Counted from the first letter of the stretch, positions 48,060 through 59,399 are shown. The stretch is DNA of 64,000 nt from Microstegium vimineum (GCA_022036555.1 CM039129.1:37230051-37294050), one strand, 5' to 3'. The notes: a model not told the origin generated them from the sequence alone. A program made the numbers and translations.

Positions 48060-50804
48060 TATCTCACCCAATTTTAAGAATAAAATTGAATGCGAATAAC
48101 TCATGTGCGCCCAGAGATCAATCACACACATAAGCCGACAAATCTTTAAATAGTACCATCACTAAGTGCTTATTACATAATGAATAATATTCTTAAACAT
48201 AACAGCGGAAATAAATAGATAACTCTCGCGACGAAGCTCCACTTCACAGGGAACGTCGACTGGTTGACCACTAACCTAGTACTCCTCACGGTAGTCTTCA
48301 TAGCCATCTGATGAGGTTGATAAAGTAAGGGTGAGCACTTAAAGTACTCAGCAAGAGTAACACAGGGTTATGAAGCTCAAAGGATGACACTGTCGAAACT
48401 GTGGTTGCTTTTAGCTTGGTCAAGTTTTACCAACACTTAGCTTTAGTTATGCATAACCCAATTAATAACCACATGATAAGAATAATAATCAACTGTAAGT
48501 TTTCCAGGCCGCTCATGACCGTGAGCAAGGCTATCATGATAGATTTACACTCTGCAGAAGTTACGCACTTTACCCACAAGTTGTGTTGCCCATATGCCCA
48601 GGTTTGCAACTCCCAAAACACTGCCAAGGTGAGTGGGCAGGGTACACTATGAAGTCTTTCAAAAAGTCTTTCTAGCAAGTAGTAGACCCTACGGACCCAA
48701 TGCAAAGGGGTATATGGGACACCCCGATGGTATCACCCACAACGGTTCCCACACAAGCTATACCCCATAACCAGCTCGGCAAAGGTGCCTTTCACGAACT
48801 ACAATCATGCTAGTCCAACTCCCATAATTGACTAAAACCAGAGCCATGTTAGCACTTGTGGTTGCGTTATTATCCCAGCTTTTGCCCTACAGTGGTGTCC
48901 TATTCCATGTTGTTACAAAAGCCAATTTTATCTCATTGTTGCATATATCATTAGTCAAGATTCTTCTCATAATTCATAAAGCATAGCAGATCTACCCATA
49001 TGCAATAGTATCCCAAGGTGACAAGGTGCAAGGTAACAAGCTATGGTAAAGATCTAAATAGGAATCAATTGAGACACATGCAATCATGACTAGGTGAATT
49101 AAGGTGAATAGGTAACAAGGAGGATCCCATGTTAAACTTGCCTTGATCACAAAGCTCCTAGTGGTCCTGATCTGCTGCAAAGAACTCCTGATCACCGAAA
49201 AACTCACCGGCTGTACTCGATCAACATCACCACGCAATCATCCGAACAAGCATACACGAAGCAACCAAGATATAATTAGAACATTACACCAAACAATAAA
49301 GAGGTTTTGAAAAGATTATAAAATAGATCTATACTATACTACGATCACAAAGACGCGAAATTCACGCTAAACGGATCTAAAACGAATAAACTATAGATTA
49401 AATAAGATTTACTATACAAGATTAAAGCATTAAAAGAATTAATCTAATCTTGATTTTCAAAAGTGATTAACATAGATGAAATCTATACTACTGGATAGAG
49501 CATAAAATTACGAATCTAATGCAACTTGAACGGATCGATTTGGATTTAAAACGAGCAAGTTATAGGGTTTTTAAAGCAATGGAAAAACTGTGAATAAGAT
49601 GAACTTTATTGAATTAAAATAAATCGGAAATTCGGATTAAACCGAACTGGGCTTGGACTGCGAGTTCAATAGCCAAAAGCTGAAGGGCTCTTTAACAAAT
49701 TGACCCGCGAAGGGGTATCTTTGATCTGTGGCTGTTCGATTCAATCTGGACGGCTCAGATTAGATGAGGGGGAGAGAAGGTGGTGCTCCCACCGGAGCAG
49801 GACGTAGGGCAGTGGCGCCATGGCCGGACCGAGCCCGAGCTCGCCGGCGCAACTTGACCGGGGCTTTGGTGCCCGGTTTTTCAAACCAAGAGCACCGGGA
49901 GAAAGAGGGCGCGAAGGCGAACTCACCAGAGGTGACCGCAGGGCCTGGGGACGGCTGTAAGCAGCCGACGACGGTGAACAGCGGCGGCGGAGCTCCTGTA
50001 CACCCAAAAACGATCCGGGTGAGCAAAGCTAAGCGAAAGAGAGGGAGGCGAAGGTCTTGGCAAAGCTGTAGATGCAATCCACAACTCTTGAGGCCCTTAC
50101 GATGACGACCGCGGACGAAGGAGCTCGGCGGCGGTGCTCTGCTTGCGGCGGATCGCAAGCGGCATTGCTGCGGTTGCAAGGCGAGGCGAGGACTCATACT
50201 GCAAGATGAGATTGCAAGCGCGAGGGCGGCGCTATTTATAGGGCCAGGGCAATGAGCCCGATGCGGATACGCGTGCATACGGGATTGACGGCAGGTGGTT
50301 GCGGCTCTGCCGAACAGAGTCCTCTTTGGACTCAGATGGAGGTAGGAGGAGGCGCTGACGAGCGGGCCCGGCGCGTCAGTGGAAGAAAGGGAGAGGCGGT
50401 GGCCACGCGGGCCTGCGTGGCGATCTGGGCCGCGGGTGAGGAGATGGCCGGCCCACGCGGGAGAGGAAGGGAGGAGGGGCACTGCGGGCTGGGCTAAAAC
50501 AGAGAATAGGGAGAGAGGGTGTTTTCCATTTTTCTTCCCTTTCCTTTTTGCTTTCCAAAACCTTTTTCCAAATATTTTTGAAAACCTTTTTAGTTTTTTT
50601 TCAAACAAGCAATACAAAAGAGATAATGCAGAGGCATGCAATGCACAACATGTTGTAACCCTAACAAGTGATATTGGTTTTAGCTTTATTTAATTAATTC
50701 TATGCTCACAACAATTGGTAGAAATAAAATCAAATTAACCAAATTAATTTTGAATCTTGTTTAATCTTGAATTAATTTGGTTAATTTGATTTTAGGGTGT
50801 TACA
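48060..50804 (+). repeat. 3' LTR of the nested Copia element (2.7 kb)
   Basis: Its first ~160 bp match 45836-45997 almost perfectly, which fixes the start; the first bases read TATCTCACCC where the 5' copy has TGTCACACCC. It ends GGGTGTTACA. A CTATTTATAG box at about 50232 could be the promoter TATA element. A GC-rich block at 49740-50500 contains a 293-codon open frame on the minus strand that I consider non-coding. Confidence 0.82.
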
Positions 50805-50809
50805 CCTCA

Positions 50810-52287
50810 CATGGTGGATCCTCCTTTCCTAGAACACTTGCATCAACTTGCTCTACTTGAGAGCCATTAGATTCATCAAATGTCACATCTATCGTGATCT
50901 CAACTCTACCAACAGTTTGGTTGTAGACACGATAGGCATGCTCATTTGATCCATAACCAAGTAATATGCCAATATCAACTTTAGGTGCAAACTTAGAGGT
51001 TTTGGGTCTTTTGTTGAGAATGAACACTTTGCACCCAAAAACTCTAAAGTAAGACACCTTTGGTTTGTTACCGGTTAGGAGTTCATATGATGTCTTTTGA
51101 AGCTTCTTGTGTAGATAGAGACGGTTGATGGCATGACAAGCGGTGTTGATTGCTTCACACCAAAAGATATCCAAAGTATTGTATTCATCAAGCATTGTCC
51201 TTGCCATATCAATAAGAGTCATATTCTTCCTCTCTACTACACCATTTTGTTGAGGGGTGTAAGGAGCTGAAAACTCATGTTTGATACCCTCATCATCAAG
51301 AAACTCTTCCACCATGGTGTTCTTGAACTCGGTCCCATTGTCACTTCTCACTTTCTTGATTGGGAGACCAAATTCCTTTTGAGCCCTTCTCACAAAGGTT
51401 TTCACCTTGTCTTGTACCTGAGACTTATCATAAACAAAGAACACCCAAGCGAAACAGGAATAATCATCAACAATTACTAATCCATATTTGTTACCCCCGA
51501 TACTTATGTAGGCAACCGGTCCAAAGAGATCCATATGAATCAACTCCAAAGGTTGAGTGGTGGTCATGATGCTCTTTGGTGGGTGAGGTACACCTACTTG
51601 CTTTCCGTCTTGGCAAGCTCCACATATCCTATCTTTCTCAAAATGAATATTTGTTAGTCCAAGGATGTGTTCATTCTTTAGGAGTTTGGCCAAGTTCCTC
51701 ATCCCAACATGGGCTAGTCAGCGATGCCATAGCCAACCCATGCTAGATTTTGCCACTAAACAAGTCTCAAGCTTAGCCTTACTTTTGTTGAAATCAACTA
51801 GGTAAAGTTTGCCCTTCAAACGACCCGTAAAGACAATAGAGGAATCCTCCCTATTAAGAACTTCCACACCCTTATCCGTAAAGAGACAATTGTAGCCAAT
51901 CTCATAAAGTTGTGAAACAGACAACAAATTGTAACTCAATGAATCAACATGCAAAACATTAGAGATAGAATGATCTAGAGTTATAGCAACTTTACCAAGA
52001 CCGAACACATCCCCTTTGAGTAGTCTCCAAAGACAATGTTCTCACTTGCATCGGTTGAGGGGGTATATGAACTGAACATACTCCTTTCTCCGGCCATATG
52101 ATTTGTACATCCACTATCAAGCACCCAACTTCATCCACCGGAGGAGTATGCCTACAAAACAAGTTTAGTTCCTTGATTTAGGTCCCCAAAGATTCTTGGG
52201 GCCTTGCATATTACTAACAAGAGTCTTAGGAACCCAAATGAAAGCATTAATGTAAATATTCTTTTCATTGCACATGTGCTTGGCAAT
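50810..52287 (-). pseudogene. protease end and integrase of the outer Copia element
   Basis: Minus sense. Adjoining the solo LTR is KHMCNEKNIYINAFIWVPKT, a linker typical of these polyproteins. Then WVLDSGCTNHM carries the aspartic protease DSG triad (about 52105-52120). A GAG-pre-integrase segment follows with ISNVLHVDSLSYNLLSVSQL, and an in-frame TGA after SMGWLWHR (about 51718). Next comes the zinc-binding part (ICGACQDGKQ) and the integrase core with HMDLFGP, VRSDNGTEF and PYTPQQNGVVERKN, the D-D-E catalytic set, then FGCKVFILN and GILLGYGSNEHAYRVY. The frame runs into the nested element at 50809. Protease cleaves the polyprotein and integrase inserts the cDNA. Confidence 0.9.
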
Positions 52288-54621
52288 TGTAGGGTCGAGA
52301 TGGGGGACTAGAGGGGGGTGAATAGTCTTTTCTAAAACTTAAGCGCTCCGGCTTACCGAATTAAATGCGGAATTAAAACTATTGGACTAGCCAAGACTAC
52401 ACCCCTCTATCTATAACTTTAGCACCTAGCAAATTATACTAATTGGGTTTACTAAGGTGCCAAGCTAGGAAGCTCACCTAAACAAGTCTAGGTTGTAAGG
52501 TCACACAAACCTAAGCAACTAGTACTCTAAGCAAACCAGGAGCTCGTACACATACTAGTAAGCAAAGCACAAAGCACCTAAGCTCACTAGCAACACTCAA
52601 AAGCAAGGCTACACAAGCCTAACTGGAGAACTCAACTTACTTAGCTACATAAACTAAACAATGTGACTAACAAAGCTACACAAGCCAATTAGTCACTCAA
52701 GATCTTACTTCTAAGCTACACAAGCTAGAAGGTAACTAGGCAAGCCACACAAGCTAAACTAGTTACAAGAGCAACAACTACTCACTAGCAAGAGTATATG
52801 AAAGTAAATACAAGCTAGTGATTTGGAGAATGCAAACCACCGAGAAGATGAACAAGGTTGACATGGTGATTTTTCTCGCGAGGTTCACTTGGTCGCCACC
52901 AAGCTAGTACCCGTTGTATCGGCTCACTCACTTGGAGGTTTACGACTTTTTACTGGCCTCACTGCCTAACCCCCTCAAGGGTTGCCGCCTAACCAACACA
53001 AGATGAGGGCACTCAATGATACCTTCAACTAGAGTTGCTCTTCGCGATCTCCCGCGGGGCGAGCACAACACCCCTCACAAAGCTCTTCTTCGGAGTCACA
53101 CACAATCTTCTTGCGTGCTTCGACGGAGCCTCAAACCACCAAACCGTCTAGGAGGTGGCAACCTCCAAGAGTAACAAGCACCACGAGCTTGCAAGTCAAT
53201 CACCTAGTGCCACAAGAAGGTATCTCTCAAAGCAACGCACTAGTAATCGCTCTCTCACACAATCGGATGATCTCTATCAAGTGTGTGTGAGTTAGAGGGC
53301 TCCCAAACCAAGCACACTAGAGGCAACAAATGCCCAAGGTGCTCCACCAGCCCCAAGGGCCGGCCATGAGCTATTTATAAGCTTCCCCACGAAACTAGCC
53401 GTTTTGCCCACTCACTGGGCTTCCTGCAGAGGGTCCGGACGCATGCAACAGTGCGGGTCCGGACCATGCAGCCTGTGTCCGGTCCTTCTCCCCATTTGAA
53501 AGAGCCGTTGGCGCGCTCAACGATCGGCGCCACGTGTCCTCCGGACGCAACTGTTCACCGGGTCCGGTTCAACGCTCCGTGCGACTGGAGCCAACACAGA
53601 GAGCTCCCGAGAGCACAAATTAGTCCGGACTGCGTCCAAAACCTTGCGTCTGGACCGCATACATCGTCCGGACCTTCACTCCGAGCGGTTACAGAGATTT
53701 CCAACCTCCGGACGCAGGGTTCGGAGTTCACCGTCCGGACCAACAACTGTGTCCGGACCCACTCTGTTAGCTCTGCTTAGTTAGAGGGAAGGCGACCGGA
53801 CGCAGACCCGATGGTCCGGACCGCCCATGCCCCTTGCGTCCGGAGTCAGCAGACTCGACCAGGCCTAGGGTTAGGTTCCGGACCCAAGTGCAATGGTCCG
53901 GACCCCCTTGGCCCTTGCGTCCGGAGCTCGGTTTTCAGCCGATACTCCTCCGCACTTCTTCCTTGCTTTCCCAAGTGCTAACACAAACGTGATCACCACC
54001 TTGTGCATGTGTGTTAGCATTTTCACAATGTTTTCCAAAGCATTTTCACTTGCTTCTCACCACGCCACTCGATCCTAATTCATCGCAAAGTTAGATCGCT
54101 CACAGTGGCACTAGATAACCGATATGCAAACAAGTTTGCTCCTATTGATAGTACGGCTATCTATCCTAAACCCGGTCATAAATGTCTCTACACACCTATG
54201 ACCAGTGAAATGAAATGCCCTATGGTTATACCTTTGCCTTGCGCATTCCATTTCATCTCCTTCTCCAATGTTGATGCAACACATGCACCAACCACTTGTT
54301 AAATGATATGATTCACTCCATATCATCACATGACCGTGTTGGTTCATCGATCTTGACCTCACTTGCTCTTCACCGTTGCCTTGGTCCATCGGCGCCAAGC
54401 ATCACCCGCTTGCCCTTCACACTTGCAACCGGTCCATCAAGCCAAGCCTCATCTTGATCTTCTCCACCTTGATCACATGACTCCATGTCATGTCTCATGT
54501 GCAATAAAGCTCCTTCATCACACAATCACATGTGAACTAATCTCATGTGTACATATCACTTGAACACATATTAGTTCACCTAAGTTGTCACTCAATTACC
54601 AAAATCACAAAGGAACTCTCA
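52288..54621 (-). repeat. 2.3-kb solo LTR inserted in the outer Copia element
   Basis: Plus-strand ends TGTAGGGTCGAG and GGAACTCTCA, flanked by GCAAT on both sides (52283-52287 and 54622-54626). There is no internal domain and no second LTR, so it is the product of LTR-LTR recombination. The GGGGGGTGAATAG word near its plus-strand start also occurs at the same place in the outer LTRs, where it marks the U5 end, so the solo LTR is read as minus-oriented. A TATA-like CTTATAAATAGC (minus) lies at about 53370. 53420-53930 contains about seventeen TCCGGAC-type words. Confidence 0.92.
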
Positions 54622-54626
54622 GCAAT

Positions 54627-57380
54627 CACTTCTCCCTTGCTCTTATTCTTCAATTCAAAGCAAGATTTCAAAATTGAGCGAGATGCTTGAACCTTTGATT
54701 GATATGAATATCTATTTGGGGTGGCCCAGATAGTTTCCTTTGGCTTCTACACCTCATTCTTTGCCATATACACCTCTTTAGTGTGCTTGCTGTGAGCAGC
54801 AGAATCATAGGTGGCCTTCCCTTTTCTGCGGGGAGCGGCACTGCCGCCCCTGGGTGGCTGTGCTGCTCGGGGTGAGGCTTGTATCCCTGTCTGTGTAGGC
54901 CTCTCTGTACCTATTCTTCCATTGCTCACAAACTGAACACATTCAATTCCTTTGATAACCTTCCTTTCATTCTCTTTGGCTCCACGATTGAGGCCAAGTC
55001 CATCCTTGATGAAAGGGTGTCTTCCATCCTTGAATTGTGGCTTCTTTGGTTGTTCAACTTTGCCACTTGCTGACTTCTTGTCATCATTGCACTTCTCATT
55101 CAACAAAGCATTGAGCCTAGCAATCTCCTTCTTCATGGCTTCCATATTAGCAAGGTTAGTGGAATAAGCATTTATATCAATTTCAAAACATCTTCCACAA
55201 CCTTGGCTAGTGGAGGGAATAGAGGTATCATTTAAGGTAGAGGGTTGTGGGTTGCTCTCCCAAAGAAGGCTATATTGCAACTCCATTTGTTTGTGCTTTT
55301 CATCCAAGACACAATACTTTTCATGGAGTGAAATATTTTCCTTCTTTGTGAGAGCATGATCTCCTTGCTCTTTGGTCAAGGCCTTTTGTAAGGATTTCAC
55401 CTCACTTCTCTCTTCCTTAAGAGCTTCCTTGTTGGCAATATACATTTTCTCAAGCTCATCAAGATCATTTTCTCTATTGTCCAACTCTACTTGGATTTCC
55501 TCTAATTCCTCCTTAAGCTTAGAGATTATTAGTGTGATCTTAGGATTTAGATTCTTTATGATTTCATCCATTTCCTCATCACTAGAACCTTCATCACAAA
55601 ATCTATCACTAATATCCCTACTAGAAGCATCATGAGAGGGAGGAAGGGGCTTTGCTTTTGATTTTACCTTCTCACCCTTTGCCATGAGACAAATGTGAGG
55701 GGAGTAGTAGTCATCATCATCACTTATGTTGTTGAAGAGCTTCGGTGTAGAGGATGGATCTTGGATAGCAATGGTTGCAAGCTTTTCATCATCGTCACTT
55801 TGGCTTAGTGAAGAGTCCCATTCATGGCCAATGTGGGCTTCACCAACTTGCTTGAACCTTCTCTTGTTCTCAAACTTGCCCTCTTGTCTTTCCTTCTTGC
55901 GGAAGCCATCTTTCTTCTCATTTGGGCAATTTGCAATAAAATGCTCGGTGCTCCCACAATTGTAGCAAGTTCTCTTCTTCTTGCTAGGGAACCTTCTCTT
56001 CACAAACTTGTACCCATTTTGCTTCAAGCCCTTGTTGTACTTCTTGATGAAGAATGCCATGTCTTTGATTTCTTCAAAATCAGCCCCATCATCTTCATCA
56101 TCACTTGAGGAGGAAGTGAAATCATCTTCTTGTTGTACTTCCTTCATTTTCTTGGGCTTGCTTGTGGATGCTTGCTTGCTACCCTCTTTCTTGCTTGGGA
56201 AGCTCTTCTTGGTTGCCTTGCTTGACTTGAGATCCACATCCTTGATCTTCATGCCATCAAGCTTTGATTGCAACTCTCCAAGCTTTCTTCTTTCATTTGC
56301 TTCCTCTCTTTGCATATCAAAGGTCAACAATCTTCCAAGCAAATCATTAGGAGTGAAGTGCTCAAACTTCTTGTCTCTAATCAAGGTGACCACGGTTTCA
56401 ATCCTTGGTGAGTAAGCTTCCAACATGATTTTCACCACCTTGTGATCATCAAACTCCTCACAACCATATCCTCTAATCTTGCCAACCATGGTCATCAACC
56501 GGTCAAACATCTCTTGTGCACCTTCACCATCCAAAATCACAAACTTATTGAGCTTGTCCATCATCAAGTCAATCTTGGCCTTTCTCACCTTATCTACACC
56601 TTCATGAGCTAGGTGTAGGGTGTCCCAAATTTGCTTTGCCACATTCACATTCATCACTCTATTGTACTCATTTCCATCCAACGCACTAAGTAGGATGCTT
56701 GTAGCTTGAGCATTGAGATGGACAGCAATCATCTTCTCATTTGTTGGCTCTTCGGGATCCTCCGGTGCCTACACACCTTTCACAACAATCTCCCAAAGAC
56801 CGGGGTGAAAACCAATAAGGTAAGCCTTCATCAAATGCTTCCACTTAGCAAAGTTAGTCCCATCGAAATGAGGTAATTTGCCAGTGGGAACATTCACAAA
56901 AGACTTACGGTCACGGTTAGTCAAATAAGAATAATTGAAAGAGACGGTGGAATACTTCTTTTTGATGTTGCTGCTACCATCATCCTTCTCCTTCTCCTTC
57001 TTTCCACCCTTGGAGTCGTGGTAGGAAACATCATCATCACCATCTTCCGAGCTACTTGATAGCTCACTTGATGAAGCCTCCTTGGTCTTCTTTTCTTCCT
57101 TCTTCTTTCTTGCTTCCCTTTTCTTAGCTCTTTCTTCTCTCTTGAGTCTTCTCTCTTCTTTTCTTTCTTTCTTCTCTTCTTTTCTTTTCTCTTCTCTTTT
57201 CTTTTCTCTAAGTGCTCTTCTTTCTTTCTTTGCTTTTTGCTTGTCCACTTCGGTGGGGTTGACAGCGGGAAGTGAGGAGTAGCTTGAGTCGGATAGGTTG
57301 TTGTTACTCCCTTCTTCCACTGCCACCTTGGCCGCTGCCTCACCAACTTGAGGCACCCCGGACCCTTGACCCGATTCCAT
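54627..57380 (-). pseudogene. gag polyprotein of the outer Copia element
   Basis: Minus sense, starting MESGQGSGVPQVGEAA. Residues ~60-130 are an extreme Lys/Glu/Arg-rich stretch. Next come FDGTNFAKWKHLMKAYLIGF, an in-frame TAG (56769-56771), APEDPEEPTNEK, the gag core with VAKQIWDTLHLAHEG and FDRLMTMVGKIRGYG, and a CCHC zinc knuckle CYNCGSTEHFIANC. A long coiled-coil-rich tail (EELEEIQVELDNRENDLDEL and following) leads to a second TAG at about 54747, after MAKNEV. The same frame continues open to the solo LTR. Gag packages element RNA in cytoplasmic particles. Its length and coiled-coil tail fit the SIRE group. Apart from the two amber stops I see no frameshift. Confidence 0.9.
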
Positions 57381-57410
57381 ACTTCACGTGGTGAAGCGTA
57401 TACGAAGTAT

Positions 57411-57426
57411 CCAAGCTTTGATACCA
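57411..57426 (-). other. primer-binding site of the outer Copia element
   Basis: In minus sense TGGTATCAAAGCTTGG follows the 5' LTR by two or three bases. It matches the initiator-Met-tRNA primer site usual in Copia elements (TGGTATCAGAGC) except for one base in the first twelve. Confidence 0.85.
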
Positions 57427-57428
57427 CT

Positions 57429-58625
57429 AGTAGGATCTTAGGAAGAGTAAATAGCCTGGAGGGGGTGAATAGTCCTGTCAAAAATCACTTAAAGCAAATG
57501 TCAAAAGCCAGGGCGGCACTGCCGGCCTCTATAGGGCGGCACTGCCGGCCTACAAATAATGAGCAGATAAAGCTGAGGTTTGGCAGGGAGTAACTAGGTA
57601 CCAAGGTGAGTCTTTCCCTGCAAAATCAACACAAGAACCAGTTCGAAGACTGGTTACCACAGAAATGTTTCCTTTCCTCGGATTGCCAACACAAACCCTA
57701 GCACAAGATATATTGCAAGAATAAAACCCTAGGGGACCAGCACACAAGACACGATGTTTATCCCGTGGTTCAGCTCGCCACCAAGGTTTGCCTAAGTCCA
57801 CGTTGTTGAGGTGCCACAAAGTCTAGGAGCTTTGCAACTCCAACTCAATCTCAAGTCAAGGAAGTGAATCCTTGAGATGAGGGGTAATACCTTAGCTTCA
57901 CAAGTCGATTACAAACCTCCCTAGGCTGCCACAAGTGAGGGGCAAGCTCTAGGGAGACGCCTAACCGGCTAGGAGCAAGCTCCAAGGGTAACAAACCCTA
58001 GCACCGCTGGCCAAACGTGAACCACAAGCTCTTAGACTTTGGGAAGTAGTAGATCCGCTCTCTAGGAGTGTTTTGCTGCCTTTTCCCTCAAGAATCTATG
58101 GTTGGAAGTGTGGGATTGCTCGGAGGGTGAAGGTCAACAATGGAGTGAGAGAGAGGGAGAGAGAGCTCTGTTTCAAACGGACAGATTTGCGAGGAAGACG
58201 AAGGGGTATTGGACTGGTGAGGTGGAGACCGTTCCAACGGCTATTTATAGTCAAGGAAATTCGCTGGGAATAGAGGGCGGCAATGCCGCCCTAGCTCAGT
58301 GTGTCTGTTGGGTCTGAGATTTGAACTGGACACTGAGCTAGCTGAGTGCATGTCTGACATATAGATTTGAACATGTGATTCACATCTGACAGAACAACAC
58401 TAGAATCCCCTTAATAGTACGGCATACCTATACTCAAATTCAAACCATAAATGAATTTAAACCTTTGATGAGTAGAGAAGCCTCCATAAGAATTGGGGTA
58501 CCTCCACCTTCTCTATAACTTCCTCTTTTTGTCATTACCTGCTTGTCATCTCAATAGATCTCATTAGTTCTTAAATTAAGCAGTCATCAGCACTAAAACC
58601 CACTTAGAGCTTGATTGCACTTTCC
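57429..58625 (-). repeat. 5' LTR of the outer Copia element
   Basis: In minus sense it begins GGAAAGTGCAATCAAGC, where the other LTR has TGAAAG, and ends CCTAAGATCCTACT, where the other ends CCTACA; both termini have thus lost the canonical TG..CA by single changes. A CTATAAATAG box lies at about 58240. Palindromic GGGCGGCACTGCCGGCC motifs occur at 57513, 57534 and 58274. It is a few percent diverged from the 3' LTR by eye. Confidence 0.92.
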
Positions 58626-58639
58626 GTTCAACTTTCACC

Positions 58640-59141
58640 TTAGGTCGGGGTGCTAATTTCACTTCTCAATCTTGTTTGAAGACCTACAGTACTTGATGAG
58701 CTCCCGAATGTCCTTGGCTAGCTTAAGTGTGATTCATACACCGCTTTCACAATCGCAAACACTGCAATTGCCAGATACATGTCCATCTTCTCACTGATCA
58801 AAGCCTTTGCCTTCATAACTATCTTGTCCTTGAAGATGGGGTACAACTTGATCACTAAACAGGCCGCGACACATGTAGAGACCCCGTTTGCTGTCACTGT
58901 TCTTGTTGATATCTGGCTTGGAGGTAGCCCGGACTGGCACGGCCACTACACGGCGTGAGAACTCGCTAAAATCAGGTTACAGAAATAGGCGGTGGACATG
59001 CATGTTAGAGAAATAAACCCCAACCCGAAGCAAGCGAGTCTATACGATTTGAGAACAAAAACCACAAAAAAACAAACAAACAAGTAGCGCATAGATATCT
59101 CACCTGCTCGATCTGAATGGTGTCGAGAGACTAGTCGCCAT
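58640..59141 (-). pseudogene. possible broken gene with plastid-transit-like N-terminus
   Basis: Minus sense. An ATG at 59141 opens MATSLSTPFRSS up to a good donor (GAGCAG|GTGAGA, exon end 59104). The acceptor TGATTTTAG joins in phase at 58965 and gives SEFSRRVVAVPVRATS, then KPDINKNSDSKRG and further codons. The N-terminus is rich in Ser, Thr and Arg and poor in acids, as plastid transit peptides are. The frame then hits TGA and another stop, and the open reading shifts between frames (KDKIVMKAKALISEKMDMY; LKLAKDIRELIKYC), as expected of a decaying gene. The Copia element inserted about 10 bp beyond this region. I do not recognise the family. It could instead be a chance open reading. Confidence 0.25.
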
Positions 59142-59274
59142 TCCCGGGACGTGAAAAGCGACGGCGAGGCGGGTGTGGCCGTGGGCGGTGGTCTCTCCCG
59201 CCGACACCGAGAACGCGCAGCGCACAACCGGCGTCGAGAGAGGCCTAGTGACGCGGAGCGGCCCCATCTACTGA

Positions 59275-59392
59275 GGTCTTGTTTGGATGCACATATATCT
59301 CTCTCAAACCATATATGTTGAAGTATATTTGAACTAATATACACTCCAATCCATATGATTTGAGATCGATACATGCGCATCCAAATAAGACC
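59275..59392. repeat. 118-bp MITE with GGTCTTGTTTGGATGC termini
   Basis: Starts GGTCTTGTTTGGATGCA and ends GCATCCAAATAAGACC, a 16-bp inverted repeat with one mismatch. TGA flanks both sides (59272-59274, 59393-59395), a 3-bp duplication as in Tourist/PIF-Harbinger MITEs. It lies just upstream of the possible broken gene. Confidence 0.8.
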
Positions 59393-59399
59393 TGAGCGA

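Larger units (their letters stand above)
45836..50804 (+). mobile_element. nested, internally deleted Copia element, plus strand
   Basis: Begins TGTCACACCC and ends GGGTGTTACA. It is flanked by CCTCA on both sides (45831-45835 and 50805-50809). It lies inside the pol frame of the outer element, in opposite orientation. Only the first ~162 bp of its 5' LTR remain (45836-45997). The rest of that LTR, gag, integrase and half of RT are missing, so the LTR joins directly to RT at the catalytic motif. The complete 3' LTR is 48060-50804. It cannot be autonomous. Confidence 0.9.
39301..58625 (-). mobile_element. 19.3-kb Copia element (SIRE/Maximus type), minus strand, with nested insertions
   Basis: Flanked by GTTCA on both sides (39296-39300 and 58626-58630). 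The two LTRs are about 1.18-1.20 kb. In minus sense the order is 5' LTR, PBS, gag, protease, integrase, RT, RNase H, an extra ORF, PPT, 3' LTR. Integrase before RT defines Copia. The long gag with coiled-coil tail, the third ORF and the G-rich PPT point to the SIRE/Maximus group. It is interrupted by a second Copia element (45836-50804) and a solo LTR (52288-54621). Without them it is about 12 kb. The coding frames carry several in-frame stops. Confidence 0.93.

Noticed and set aside
49760..50641. 293-codon open frame on the minus strand in the nested Copia LTR
   Set aside because: It lies wholly within a GC-rich part of an LTR, is Pro/Ser/Arg-rich and low in complexity, has no domain, and overlaps open frames on the other strand; composition explains it.
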